Assembly: GCA_022821845.1 (NCBI GenBank)
Contig: JAJECT010000001.1
Span: forward strand, 1 to 64,000
Reading direction: 5' to 3'
DNA from: Rhodothermales bacterium
Lineage (GTDB): Bacteria; Bacteroidota; Rhodothermia; Rhodothermales; VXPQ01
Length of the DNA: 64,000 nucleotides
A model generated the notes under the pieces. It searched no databases and was not told the origin of the DNA. It was given only the letters and a program-made list of their open reading frames with translations. The number at the start of each line of letters is the position of its first letter. The first letter of the stretch is position 1. Below, one piece after another: positions 45,501 to 52,396 of this stretch. Made by a program: the position numbers and the translations under genes.

Positions 45501-47848
45501 AAGTAAGCCAACTTCGCGTGGTGGGCGCGGGGCAAGTGATCAACCGCATTTTCTCCGGGCACGAAGGGATTCGGACCGATCAGCACAGCGAAAGCTTTAC
45601 GGCCACCTTCAATCCGAGAATGCCCGCCGCGCTGGAATGGTTCGACCTGCAGGATATCACCTGGAGCTCGCAATTCAGCTGGCGAAACGGTTCGGTTGGA
45701 CGCAATACCGGCGCATCGACAAGCAACCAGTCCGAAATACGCGCCGGCAACACGCTCCGCATACAAGACCTGTTCCGAAAAATACCGTTCTACGAAACAA
45801 TGGAAGAGGCAGAAAAGCGGTACCGGCAGGAGCAATCCGACGCGCGCGCGCAGCGTCAGCAACAGCGCGCCGCCGACAAAGAGGAACGCAGGCGTCTCCG
45901 GGAAGCGGCCCGGGAGGAAAAAGAACGCCTGAAACAGGAAGAAAAAGAGCGTAAGGCAAGGGAAAAAGCCGCCGAAGAAGCCGAAAGAGAAGCAGCGGAC
46001 GAGGAAGAGGCGATACAGGAAGCCGCCAACGAGGAGGCATTGCCCGAACAGCAGGAAACGCCCGCAGAAGACGAAGAAGTAGAAGCCCCCGACGAAACCT
46101 TACCCCTGGCCGAACCCGAAACGCCCTCCACGCAAGAAGAAGGCGAGGCGGACGAACTGCCCATAACAACCGACGAAGAAGTCGAAGTCCCCGACGAAAC
46201 CTTGCCCCTGCCTGAAACCGATACGCTGCCCGCGCAAGAAGAAGGCGAGGCGGGCGAACCGCCCATAGAAACCGACGAAGAAACCGAAGCCCCTGACGAA
46301 ACCTTACCCTTGGCCGAAACCGATACGCTGCCCGCGCAAGAAGAAGGCGAGGCGGGCGAACCACCCGCAGAAACCGACGAAGAAACCGAAGTCCCCGACG
46401 AAGAGGCGGAAATCGAAGAAGAACGCGGGCCAGGATTTTTCGCCGCCATGCTGCCCAGCCCCGTATCGCTGGCCCGCCGCACCCTGCTGGCCGCCACAGG
46501 CATACGGGAACTCACGGTAACATACAGTTCCAGCCAAAGCAGCAATTCCAGCAACGTAGGGCAACTCATACTGGACGATAATGGCGATATCCTGGATGTG
46601 AATACGCCCTACAGCCTGATAGACGCCCTTTTCCATAACGCCGGACCGCCGCTCGGATACCGGTTCGGGTTCGACAGGGACCTGCCCCTCGAACAGCGCA
46701 TCGTCAGCGACCGTCTGCAAGTGCAAGACGCCTTGTCGGACCGGAAACAAATACAAGGCCGCACCACGCTGAATCCAACCCGGTCTCTCCAGATCAACCT
46801 TACCTGGAACGCCAACTGGAGCAGCAGCGCCAACCGGACGTACCGACCGGACCCCATCACGATCACCGAAACGCTCACCGGATCGAACCGGGCTTCGGTG
46901 TGGGTGTTCGGACCGGGCTATCTGGACCTGTTCGAAAGGCAATTGGAAACCTACCAGCAGGACGACGCCCGCGCCGAAGACCCCCGGCGCATCGGCGACG
47001 AAAACGGGGACGGGCGCATCGTGCTCACCAACGAATCCATTGTCGACGATTTTCAGGACGCCTTTCTGTCCGGGCCGGGCGCCATAGATTCCCGGGGATT
47101 TCTTCCCTTTCCCATGCCCGGATGGCAAATCACCTGGTCGGGCATCGGGCAATGGCCCATCCTTCGCAGTCTGGTTACGAACGCCAGTCTCCGGCATGGC
47201 TACACGTCGGACTACGCCACGGATTACCGCCGAAACGTAATCTCGGACGAATCGACCCGCTCTTTCGACCTCAGCGGACAGCAAATCGTATTCGCCATCC
47301 CCACAGACGAGGTCGGAAGCATTCGGGTCAACGAACGGTTCCAGCCCCTCGTCGGACTGGACCTGTCTTTCAAGGGCAATTTGCAAACAACCGTAACCTG
47401 GGAGAAGAGCACTTCGTATATGTTGAGCACCACCAACTTCGAAGTGTCGGAAAACAACAACAGCCAGGTTACTGTTACGGCTAATTATTCGAGGTCCGGC
47501 ATGAAGCTGCCTTTCCTGAAAAAGATAAACAACCGGATCAGCTTCAGTTTAAGCATGTCGGTGGCCAATCTGAGCGACCGGCGCCTTTTGCTGCGACGCG
47601 CCCTGACGGATTATATCGACCGCCGCGAGGCGTTCGCGGTCGAGGATGCGGTGAAGGGAGACAACGTGTCCGTCATTTCCGCCTCGAAACGCTATACGGT
47701 CGCGCCCCGTATTTCCTACCAGATCAGCAATCGCGTCAGCACGGATTTCACGCTTCGCTACGAGAATTTTATCAGCGAAGACAGCCGAACGCCGTCCTCT
47801 ACAAGCATCAACGGCGGATTCAATTTCCGGTTAAGCATCGCCAACTGA
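39569..47848 (+). CDS. sprA: Type IX secretion system outer-membrane protein SprA
   Basis: 2759 residues from ATG 39569, which gives a proper signal peptide (MKTPCLHAAGAMALALLLQG...HAQ). The giant size, repeated barrel-type strands and the phrases VSLRVNGQASIQAGFEYRKS, RSYSIRIGKSGSDSRALRNTVDGLALSFSASNAS and YNATHYFLAYYFR-type segments fit SprA (Sov), the 36-strand outer-membrane translocon of the type IX system. Residues about 2078-2168 are a charged coiled coil (EERRRLREAAREEKERLKQE) followed by an acidic tandem repeat, an insertion that makes it longer than typical SprA. The barrel resumes at about 2285 and ends NFRLSIAN. No other T9SS component is in the window, but a T9SS cargo is (52397-55048). 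Confidence 0.93.
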   Translation: MKTPCLHAAGAMALALLLQGLATQHGHAQVTPPPPEDGAAPADTSAVEPDADPVTFQTIFGGDPWSPVTFDTIFGDKIRGTITFASIFGDKTGADDTTDAASFRRADFYLPPLKPDQRMASPVQRERRPFFPALGNYWRHEVELDSTRQEFIVREFVGESEVRYPLVIDFDAYRERRLNAWLTDTWRIVSDQQAQQRRQRSRGGLGFNIAIPGGRRSAFSTIFGASTVSLRVNGQASIQAGFEYRKSDQQVAISGRTGRLSPEFTQDIRLGITGSIGDKLDIDIDWDTQNQFDFQNQLRLQYTGYEDEIIQNIEAGNVNLSTPSRLIRGGQSLFGIKTEFQLGGLRLTTVASQQEGQANTLSIEGGAQTTEFDIKPTAYSENTHYFLAYYFRNRWEDALQNPPQVFVANGFESITDIEIWKLERTTAEEEDVRQAVALVDLGEPQDVVRLANGYTSQVLPGINDWRYPRATLDAELRDGDAKPQDYLASLGLGDDDFQVGKFKKLRRGIDFDFDNVLGYVSLRQRIQENEALAVAFRFRANGQTYQVGDFSSETGGASGGQNSDRLVLKLLKPVQLRQPNPEGNFNPAAWYLELRNIYRIPGRGLNPNEFELQVEYQPPGSPAATVVTELNGNQRQTLLQLLGLDRLNADGAERPDDLFDYLVNFTIKPGKGELIFPSLEPFGSHIENIIDGLNIPESQKEARKRKYAYAGLYTQKKELAVRQSQFDVYRIRGSYKGASQDFYDLRAFSGLIEGSVVVASGGNRLEEGTDFIVDYQGGTVTIINDAYLIEGRDLSIDYEQNAYFNIQTKTLLGARLDYVASDELAFGSTLFSLNQKSPIDKYRIGEEPISNTIWGLDGQLNIEPLWLTRAVDALPLIQTRAPSHIRISGEFAQLRPGANPTNAFEKSRDALRDIGQDFEGDELRGISYLDDFEGFENTYSLRQAGGWRLASAPDSIGALPADFSGAASDSLRTNWRAVMGWYSLHQNTLQDLIGKSTNCASIDPAICPVRINEVLPNKDTQGEQNQFLQPLDVYFTPHQRGPYNYTRDLRGFLNDPRNTWGGMVQRLPEGYTDFSTKNIEFVEFIVKVLPGEGGRVHRDAKLFVDLGSISEDVLPNGLLNTEDGLTLASASLRDLDSWGRTASGTQNVTIDVEGRRTEDLGLDGLASYAPEDYDPLITEQMHFRDFLDALDDGISDPRYRAEVAKARLDPSGDDFFYFGANGYFENPTYYPNGASVQERFSRYFPGTEINSFEAQKDLAPSLYGKRGNSRLPDTEDLNLNSAADIDNSYFQYELPLSPVVLDSLARPERINDYVVTETNDGWYQIRIPIRDFSRRVGNIQDFTLIESIRVWTTGHDNPVTLRFPTFELVGAQWQKSEAVSRERDLPGDTQRDQTRLSVSSINNEENTSTYAPPNGTIISQIQTTSAVLQNAREQAMALRVENLMPGKQQAIFKTYQQEVDLLKYSNLRMFLHMHGERGDGAPIEERENVRFFMRIGANETNDYYEYEMPLSPSSITSKDADEIWQTNRMVGGEFVDLNSVNIKLGALNQLKVSRDDRAFPTDSVYWSDIQNVPLSPDIPEFAPPGTRLGVKGTPSLGGVNTIVLGIRNGADSTIAGVRNIRPEDILKDVTVWVNELRVSGYDETNGWAAVGNADVKLADFATVKATWQHQTDGFGGLESTLGDREQVNISNWSVTTDVNLDKFIPERYGWTLPASAQVSNQTSTPRFSPNRGDIRLEELLAQADRNEELSEAEREQKKDEIVESAQTRSVTRSYSIRIGKSGSDSRALRNTVDGLALSFSASNASASNPSQRQRDSERWNSSLTYRLNVRRPRTVRPFWFLENIPLVGGPLGGLNFNYAPRAISTGATASRNFSESQDRRRDLPDAAAQSLPEVVEFPIRQSHALSHRRNGNFQYDPFQFLNLSYTASTSQSLNAAGVDTVFTVIRVDSLGNESVFANTTEEAALAAGLINEDDTRFEVSQLRVVGAGQVINRIFSGHEGIRTDQHSESFTATFNPRMPAALEWFDLQDITWSSQFSWRNGSVGRNTGASTSNQSEIRAGNTLRIQDLFRKIPFYETMEEAEKRYRQEQSDARAQRQQQRAADKEERRRLREAAREEKERLKQEEKERKAREKAAEEAEREAADEEEAIQEAANEEALPEQQETPAEDEEVEAPDETLPLAEPETPSTQEEGEADELPITTDEEVEVPDETLPLPETDTLPAQEEGEAGEPPIETDEETEAPDETLPLAETDTLPAQEEGEAGEPPAETDEETEVPDEEAEIEEERGPGFFAAMLPSPVSLARRTLLAATGIRELTVTYSSSQSSNSSNVGQLILDDNGDILDVNTPYSLIDALFHNAGPPLGYRFGFDRDLPLEQRIVSDRLQVQDALSDRKQIQGRTTLNPTRSLQINLTWNANWSSSANRTYRPDPITITETLTGSNRASVWVFGPGYLDLFERQLETYQQDDARAEDPRRIGDENGDGRIVLTNESIVDDFQDAFLSGPGAIDSRGFLPFPMPGWQITWSGIGQWPILRSLVTNASLRHGYTSDYATDYRRNVISDESTRSFDLSGQQIVFAIPTDEVGSIRVNERFQPLVGLDLSFKGNLQTTVTWEKSTSYMLSTTNFEVSENNNSQVTVTANYSRSGMKLPFLKKINNRISFSLSMSVANLSDRRLLLRRALTDYIDRREAFAVEDAVKGDNVSVISASKRYTVAPRISYQISNRVSTDFTLRYENFISEDSRTPSSTSINGGFNFRLSIAN
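46073..46408 (+). repeat. 102-base tandem repeat inside sprA
   Basis: Units begin at 46073, 46175 and 46277 (102 bases, 34 residues each) with a partial fourth at 46379. Each encodes EE-x-E-x-PDETLPL...QEEGEA-x-E-P-x-x-T-D. The second and third copies are the most alike. The tract is strongly acidic and would form a flexible, probably periplasmic or surface linker. Copy number should be prone to change by slippage. Confidence 0.85.
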
Positions 47849-47849
47849 C

Positions 47850-48608
47850 ATGAGCGCATCCAGATTCGTCATGGCTTGCGACCTGGGGCAGATGGAGTAT
47901 CGGCCCGCCTGGGCGTTGCAGCAGCGTATCCAGCAGCGCCTCATTGCGGCGAAGCGGCGTACGCCCCCGGAAATGCTCCCGCACGTATTGCTGTTCGTCG
48001 AACACTCGCCCGTATTCACGATCGGAAAAAGCGGGAACAGGGAAAACCTGCTCGTTTCCGAGGCCCTGCTTCGACAGCGCGGCGCCGAATTCATCGAAAT
48101 AGACCGCGGCGGCGACATTACCTGGCATGGACCAGGGCAAATCGTAGGCTACCCGATCCTGGACCTGGACCGGTTCGTCCCCGACATACACCGGTACTTG
48201 CGCCTGATCGAACAAACCATCATGAACGTTTGCGCGTCGTACGGCGTACGAGGCGGGCGCATTGCAGGACGCACCGGCGTCTGGGTCGACGCCGATGCGA
48301 CGACGACTCTGCAAAGCGCGGCGGCACGCAAGATATGCGCCATGGGCATACGATGCAGCCGATGGGTAACCATGCACGGATTTGCGCTGAACGTACATCC
48401 CGACCTGAACTGGTTTTCGCACATCGTCCCCTGCGGGATTGCAGACGCCAACGTAACATCCCTTGAAAAAGAAACGGGCGGCCCCGTCGCCTCGCAAGAC
48501 GCGAAGGAAAAGATCGTCCATCACTTCGCCACCCTGTTCGAAGCAGAGGTCCGCCATGTGGGCGGCGTCGTCGCGGGCGAATTTCTTGACGATTTTCTTG
48601 ACGAATAA
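47850..48608 (+). CDS. lipB: Octanoyltransferase LipB
   Basis: 252 residues. HSPVFTIGKSGNRENLL, IDRGGDITWHGPGQIVGYPILDL (the RGG-x-x-T-x-HGPGQ motif), GRTGVWV, the catalytic lysine in ARKICAMGI and the nucleophilic cysteine in HIVPCGI are all present. It transfers octanoyl groups from acyl carrier protein to lipoyl domains, in the cytosol. It starts one base after the sprA stop, so it may share the sprA transcript. lipA is not in the window. Confidence 0.95.
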   Translation: MSASRFVMACDLGQMEYRPAWALQQRIQQRLIAAKRRTPPEMLPHVLLFVEHSPVFTIGKSGNRENLLVSEALLRQRGAEFIEIDRGGDITWHGPGQIVGYPILDLDRFVPDIHRYLRLIEQTIMNVCASYGVRGGRIAGRTGVWVDADATTTLQSAAARKICAMGIRCSRWVTMHGFALNVHPDLNWFSHIVPCGIADANVTSLEKETGGPVASQDAKEKIVHHFATLFEAEVRHVGGVVAGEFLDDFLDE

Positions 48609-48693
48609 ACCGCCCGCGGCGCGCCATGGGATCCTCTTTGCGCGATCCGGGTACCCCGCATCCTGAAAAACATCACGCAACACGCTCGAAACG

Positions 48694-49059
48694 ATGGCTG
48701 CAAGCAAACCGCTCGACCTCGAACAATTTATCCGCATCCTGATTGGGGAAACCCTCTTCTACGACGACGAATACGGCGCCATCGGTTGCCTCAGCCTGAT
48801 CGACCCCCGTAAAAAACGGGAGCGCTTTATCGCTTCGTTCATGCCCGAGGACGGCGCGTTCGCAATCGAGGAAGCCACCGCCTGGACGCGCGACGGAGAA
48901 GGCGAGGAGGCCATTGGCTACGAACTGGCCGCGGACAGCAAGGAGAACGCGACCTTCCAGTCGCCGGAAGAAATCGCAGGCGCCCTGCTCAAACTGGCCA
49001 AGCGGCACAACCTCCTGCCAAGCCTTACGATCCTATTCGAAGAGGACGAAATCGCCTGA
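48694..49059 (+). CDS. Conserved-looking hypothetical protein (121 aa)
   Basis: 121 residues, acidic (many Glu/Asp), no signal peptide or membrane segment. It has mixed alpha/beta character: LEQFIRILIGETLFYDD, CLSLIDPRKKRERFIASFM, a terminal helix EEIAGALLKLAKRHNLLPSL and the end TILFEEDEIA. Clean codon structure and no overlap with other genes support it being real. No family was recognised. It lies between lipB and the convergent rsfS gene; nothing in context fixes a role. Confidence 0.6.
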   Translation: MAASKPLDLEQFIRILIGETLFYDDEYGAIGCLSLIDPRKKRERFIASFMPEDGAFAIEEATAWTRDGEGEEAIGYELAADSKENATFQSPEEIAGALLKLAKRHNLLPSLTILFEEDEIA

Positions 49060-49110
49060 GGCCGGCGAAACCGGGTTGGTTTCCGGGAAATCTTACTCTT
49101 CCGGGGCAGG

Positions 49111-49521
49111 TTATCCTGCGCCTCCCGACGCCTGCGGACGGTTTTCCCGAGGCAATCCAGCCGACGCCACCTGTTGTTTCGGCGCGTCGCCCCACAACCT
49201 CTCCAGGTCGTAAAACGCGCGCTTGTCCGGGCTGAACACATGCGCCACCACATCTACGTAGTCCAGCAGCACCCATTGCCACGCATCGGCGCCTTCCATA
49301 TGCCACGGTTTTTCGTCGCATTGCGTACGCACCCGCTCCCTGATGGCCTCGGCGATCGCTTTGATTTGCAATGCTGAATCGCCCGTGCCTATCACGAAAT
49401 AATCGACGAAGCCGGCCACCTCTCGCATGTCCAGTACGGTAACGTCCCGGGCCTTCTTGTCCAGCATGGCCTCGACGACATGCGCCACCAGGGCAGGCGA
49501 ACTATCCAACGTTTGATTCAT
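49111..49521 (-). CDS. rsfS: Ribosome silencing factor RsfS
   Basis: 136 residues. The RsfS/Iojap fold is plain: VVEAMLDKKARDVTVLDMREVAGFVDYFVIGTGDSALQIKAIAEAI, then WHMEGADAWQWVLLDYVDVVAHVFSPDKRAFYDLERLWGDA. It binds ribosomal protein uL14 and blocks subunit joining in slow growth. The C-terminal 22 residues after the core are a Gly/Ala/Arg tail. Its start overlaps the stop of the LytR_C gene (ATGA), a pairing seen in many bacteria. Confidence 0.95.
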   Translation of the reverse strand: MNQTLDSSPALVAHVVEAMLDKKARDVTVLDMREVAGFVDYFVIGTGDSALQIKAIAEAIRERVRTQCDEKPWHMEGADAWQWVLLDYVDVVAHVFSPDKRAFYDLERLWGDAPKQQVASAGLPRENRPQASGGAG

Positions 49522-49943
49522 TTGCCGAAAGGGTGCAACGTTTCGTAATCCAGGCCGATCACCACAGAAGCATCCAGAAAATACTCCGGGCGAATATCCT
49601 GTTCGACCTGTCGGATGCCCAATGCTTCCGCCACCTTACGGGCCGCCTCCATATCTCCAACCCGGTCGATCACCATGGATCGGGCAACGCCGAACGATTC
49701 GTAATCTCCTGTCGCCACCACGTCATAGCCGCGCTCGCGCAGAAACGCCGCCATGGCGCCCGCCAGGCCGTCGACGCCGCATCCGTTGCGGACCTCGACC
49801 TGTACGATGTCCGGGACGGTTTTGTTTTGCCCGTCAGGCAACGTAGCCACGCGCGTCACAAAACCGTAGGCAAGCACAAAGGCCAGGCAACCAAACACCG
49901 CAATGGCCAAGCCCATGAAACGATGCTTCCAGCGAGCCATCAT
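49518..49943 (-). CDS. LytR C-terminal domain protein
   Basis: 141 residues. One N-terminal membrane span (FMGLAIAVFGCLAFVLAYGFV), then a LytR_C domain (DIVQVEVRNGCGVDGLAGAMAAFLRERGYDVVATGDY, DASVVIGLDYETLHPFGK). This domain, without the LytR-CpsA-Psr catalytic part, is commonly encoded just before rsfS. Starts at 49943 and 49940 (tandem ATG) are both possible. Probably a periplasm-facing, cell-wall-associated protein; function not established. Confidence 0.85.
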   Translation of the reverse strand: MMARWKHRFMGLAIAVFGCLAFVLAYGFVTRVATLPDGQNKTVPDIVQVEVRNGCGVDGLAGAMAAFLRERGYDVVATGDYESFGVARSMVIDRVGDMEAARKVAEALGIRQVEQDIRPEYFLDASVVIGLDYETLHPFGK

Positions 49944-49977
49944 CGGCAAGGAGAATCCGGGAACGCAGCCGCCTTGC

Positions 49978-50565
49978 CTACCGAAGCGTATCGTTCCAGA
50001 AAAGATCGTCGGCGGAGCCCACGCGCATATGCATCCTGCTGCCGCCGTAATAGGGACGGTACCCGAAGGCCGAGCCATACCTTCCGTACCCGCCATACCC
50101 ATACGGACTCATGTACCCTCCATACGGGCTTTGCCGAACCGAAAAATGCAATTGCACCTTGTCGGAAGGACGATAGGCAATCTCCGCGTTGCGCAGCAGG
50201 AACCGGCCCTGCATCCCCTCTGAGGCACCCAGCATGTTCGCGCCGCCAAAGGGCGAAAAGGCGTACGCCAGGTCTACCCGGCCCGCCAGTTTGCTGTTGA
50301 ACTGGAAGCGCATGGTGTTCGTGTACATGCCAAGCGAAGCGCTCGCGCCGCCGAACGAACCAAAGGACATTTCGTAGGAATGCCCCATTCGAAAATGCTG
50401 CGGGCTAAAAAGCCGGTTCAGCGAAAACGTCGCGGCGGACGCAGTATCGTAGAGACGGGACTGCGCCTGCTGATTGCGCGCGTCTTGCCGATACTGGGCC
50501 TGGGCAGGGACGGTTAGGCCAAAAAACACGACCAGCCAGAGAAGAAACAGCCTGTTTCGCATCAT
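49978..50565 (-). CDS. Hypothetical exported protein with Gly/Tyr-rich tail
   Basis: 195 residues from the tandem ATGs at 50565/50562. Signal peptide about 1-23 (FLLWLVVFFGLTVPAQAQ). The mature part reads like short outer-membrane beta strands (FSLNRLFSPQHFRMGHSYEMSFGSF, ASASLGMYTNTMRFQFNSKLAGRVDLAYAFSPF, RFLLRNAEIAYRPSDKVQLHFSV) and ends in a Gly/Tyr/Pro-rich stretch (YGGYMSPYGYGGYGRYGS). Possibly surface-exposed. It lies 34 bases before the LytR_C gene and is probably the first gene of that operon. No named family recognised. Confidence 0.65.
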   Translation of the reverse strand: MMRNRLFLLWLVVFFGLTVPAQAQYRQDARNQQAQSRLYDTASAATFSLNRLFSPQHFRMGHSYEMSFGSFGGASASLGMYTNTMRFQFNSKLAGRVDLAYAFSPFGGANMLGASEGMQGRFLLRNAEIAYRPSDKVQLHFSVRQSPYGGYMSPYGYGGYGRYGSAFGYRPYYGGSRMHMRVGSADDLFWNDTLR

Positions 50566-50723
50566 ATTAAGGAATAGGGTTTGGGGCGCGAAATCGGGCG
50601 CCGCTTGGCGAATACGACGGAAATACCGGGAAGGCAAAATACGGAAACCCCCATTATATTCCCATAATAGGCTTTGCGAAACTGTTTGTCAAGACGAATC
50701 GACATGCCTGCGCAGGAAACACG

Positions 50724-50806
50724 GGATACGCTGACGTCCGCAAAGCGCGGCGATTGCGCGAAACGCCCCGAGTGCGCCGGGCGAAATGGTTTTGATCGGC
50801 GTATCC
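50724..50806. repeat. Dispersed repeat, copy D with terminal inverted repeats
   Basis: The left end GGATACGCTGACG and right end GATCGGCGTATCC are inverted repeats with 11 of 13 matches, enclosing an 83-base element in the gap between the surface-protein gene and tsaD. Its right end is identical over 17 bases to the copy beside rpiA. The structure resembles a MITE. It lies 36 bases before the tsaD start and may carry its promoter. Confidence 0.6.
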
Positions 50807-50842
50807 TGTTTTAACGTTGCAAACCCCTGACTATTGCCTTCT

Positions 50843-51871
50843 GTGCCAAACGACTCCGTCATACTGGGTATCGAGAGCTCCTGCGACGATACCGCCGCCG
50901 CCGTAATAGCCAACGGCAAGGCGCTGTCCAGCGAGACGGCTTCGCAGCAAATCCACGCCCGCTTCGGGGGGGTCGTGCCCGAACTGGCCTCGCGCGCGCA
51001 CCAGCGCCGCATCGTTCCGGTGGTGCGCGCAGCCCTCCGGAAGGCCAACGTCGCGCCGTCCGACCTATCCGCCGTCGCGGTAACCCGCGGGCCGGGGCTG
51101 GCCGGATCGTTGCTCGTCGGACTTGGCTTTGCCCGGGCGTACGCGTTCGGGCTGGGCATACCCGTAATGGGAATCAATCATCTCGAAGGACACGTTTTCT
51201 CTGCGTGCATTGGCCAGGAACTGCCGAAAAGCCCCTGGCTATGCCTCATCGTGTCCGGCGGGCACACGCAACTGGCGCTTGTGGAAGACCGCCTGACGCT
51301 CCGCCCGCTCGGAACAACCCGCGACGACGCGGCGGGCGAAGCCTTCGACAAGGTCGCCCGGCTGCTCGACCTCGGCTATCCGGGCGGGCCCGCCATCGAC
51401 CGCCTTGCAGCGCGGGGAGACCCGAATTTCCATGCCTTTCCGCGCGCCCGCCTCGCCGGATACGATTTTTCGTTCAGCGGACTCAAAACCTCCGTGCTGT
51501 ACTACCTGAACAAACTGGGCGACGAAAAACGCGCAGCGCTCATGCAGCGTCGCCTGCCCGATCTGTGCGCCGCGTTCCAGGAAGCCGTCGTGGATATGCT
51601 GATCGACCCCTTGCGACGGGCCATTGCCGAAACCGGCGTACGCGAAGTACATATCGTCGGGGGCGTTTCCGCCAACGCCCGCCTGAGGCAACGAGCGAAA
51701 ACGCTGGGCGAAACCTGCGGCGTACGCATGCGCATGCCCCAGCCTGCCTATTGCATGGACAACGCCGCCATGATCGCCTTCGCCGCGCACGTCCGCCTTG
51801 CCGCCGGGCAAACAAACGCCCCGGATCATCCGGTCATGGAACCGAACCTCGCCCTTGGAACGTTTGCGTAG
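50843..51871 (+). CDS. tsaD: tRNA threonylcarbamoyladenosine transferase TsaD
   Basis: 342 residues from GTG 50843; TTG 50834 is an alternative, and no ATG fits. Kae1/TsaD motifs: LGIESSCDDTAAAVI, FGGVVPELASRAH, the metal site HLEGHVFSA (HxxxH), SGGHTQLAL, FDKVARLLDLGYPGGPAIDRLA, FSFSGLKT and GGVSANARLR. It transfers threonylcarbamoyl to A37 of ANN-decoding tRNAs with TsaB/E. A near-essential gene starting at a non-ATG codon, just downstream of a repeat element. Confidence 0.95.
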   Translation: MPNDSVILGIESSCDDTAAAVIANGKALSSETASQQIHARFGGVVPELASRAHQRRIVPVVRAALRKANVAPSDLSAVAVTRGPGLAGSLLVGLGFARAYAFGLGIPVMGINHLEGHVFSACIGQELPKSPWLCLIVSGGHTQLALVEDRLTLRPLGTTRDDAAGEAFDKVARLLDLGYPGGPAIDRLAARGDPNFHAFPRARLAGYDFSFSGLKTSVLYYLNKLGDEKRAALMQRRLPDLCAAFQEAVVDMLIDPLRRAIAETGVREVHIVGGVSANARLRQRAKTLGETCGVRMRMPQPAYCMDNAAMIAFAAHVRLAAGQTNAPDHPVMEPNLALGTFA

Positions 51872-51928
51872 CGCGGAATCGCCCGAACCCAACCCCTTCC
51901 AGCATTTCTCCCAACCGAAGTACGCTCC

Positions 51929-52318
51929 ATGTCCTCTGGATCGAAGCCGCCGGAAAACCTCCTGCAAGCCATACAGGAGCTGATGGATCATCTTGACGAG
52001 GAGGCTCCCGCGACCCCTGCGCATCCATCCGAGAGCGATATGACGCCCTGGCGGCAGCGCATAGATATTCTGGACCGTATCGTGCTGCTTTTGATGAACG
52101 AGCGGGTGGAATGCGCCAACGCCATCGGCGCGATAAAGAAAAAAATGGGCTGGCCAGTCTATATCCCGAAACGGGAGGCCGAGGTCATTCGTAACGTGAT
52201 CGCCGAAAACAAGGGGCCCCTGTCCGACGCCGCCGTACGCAGGCTGTTCGAACGGGTTATCGACGAAACCCGCTCCAACGAACGCCACAAGTACAACAAC
52301 CGGAGCGAAAAGGAATAA
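51929..52318 (+). CDS. Chorismate mutase (AroQ-fold, class II)
   Basis: 129 residues; the last 90 form the all-helical mutase: WRQRIDILDRIVLLLMNERVECANAIGAIKKKMGWPVYIPKREAEVI (Arg and Lys of the active site) and GPLSDAAVRRLFERVIDETR. The first 35 residues are an acidic/Pro extension not part of the fold. It converts chorismate to prephenate, for Phe/Tyr synthesis. No fused DAHP synthase, prephenate dehydratase or dehydrogenase domain is present. It follows tsaD by 57 bases. Confidence 0.88.
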   Translation: MSSGSKPPENLLQAIQELMDHLDEEAPATPAHPSESDMTPWRQRIDILDRIVLLLMNERVECANAIGAIKKKMGWPVYIPKREAEVIRNVIAENKGPLSDAAVRRLFERVIDETRSNERHKYNNRSEKE

Positions 52319-52396
52319 ACGGACAACAGCGCGCGAGACAGCAAGCGCGGCTGCCCGGACCAGAGCCGGCCGCGCAGCCTGTCCCGCAGGCCCGGC

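Noticed and set aside
46073-46408. CRISPR-like or satellite array
   Set aside because: The repeat is in frame inside sprA, has no unique spacers and encodes an acidic protein repeat.
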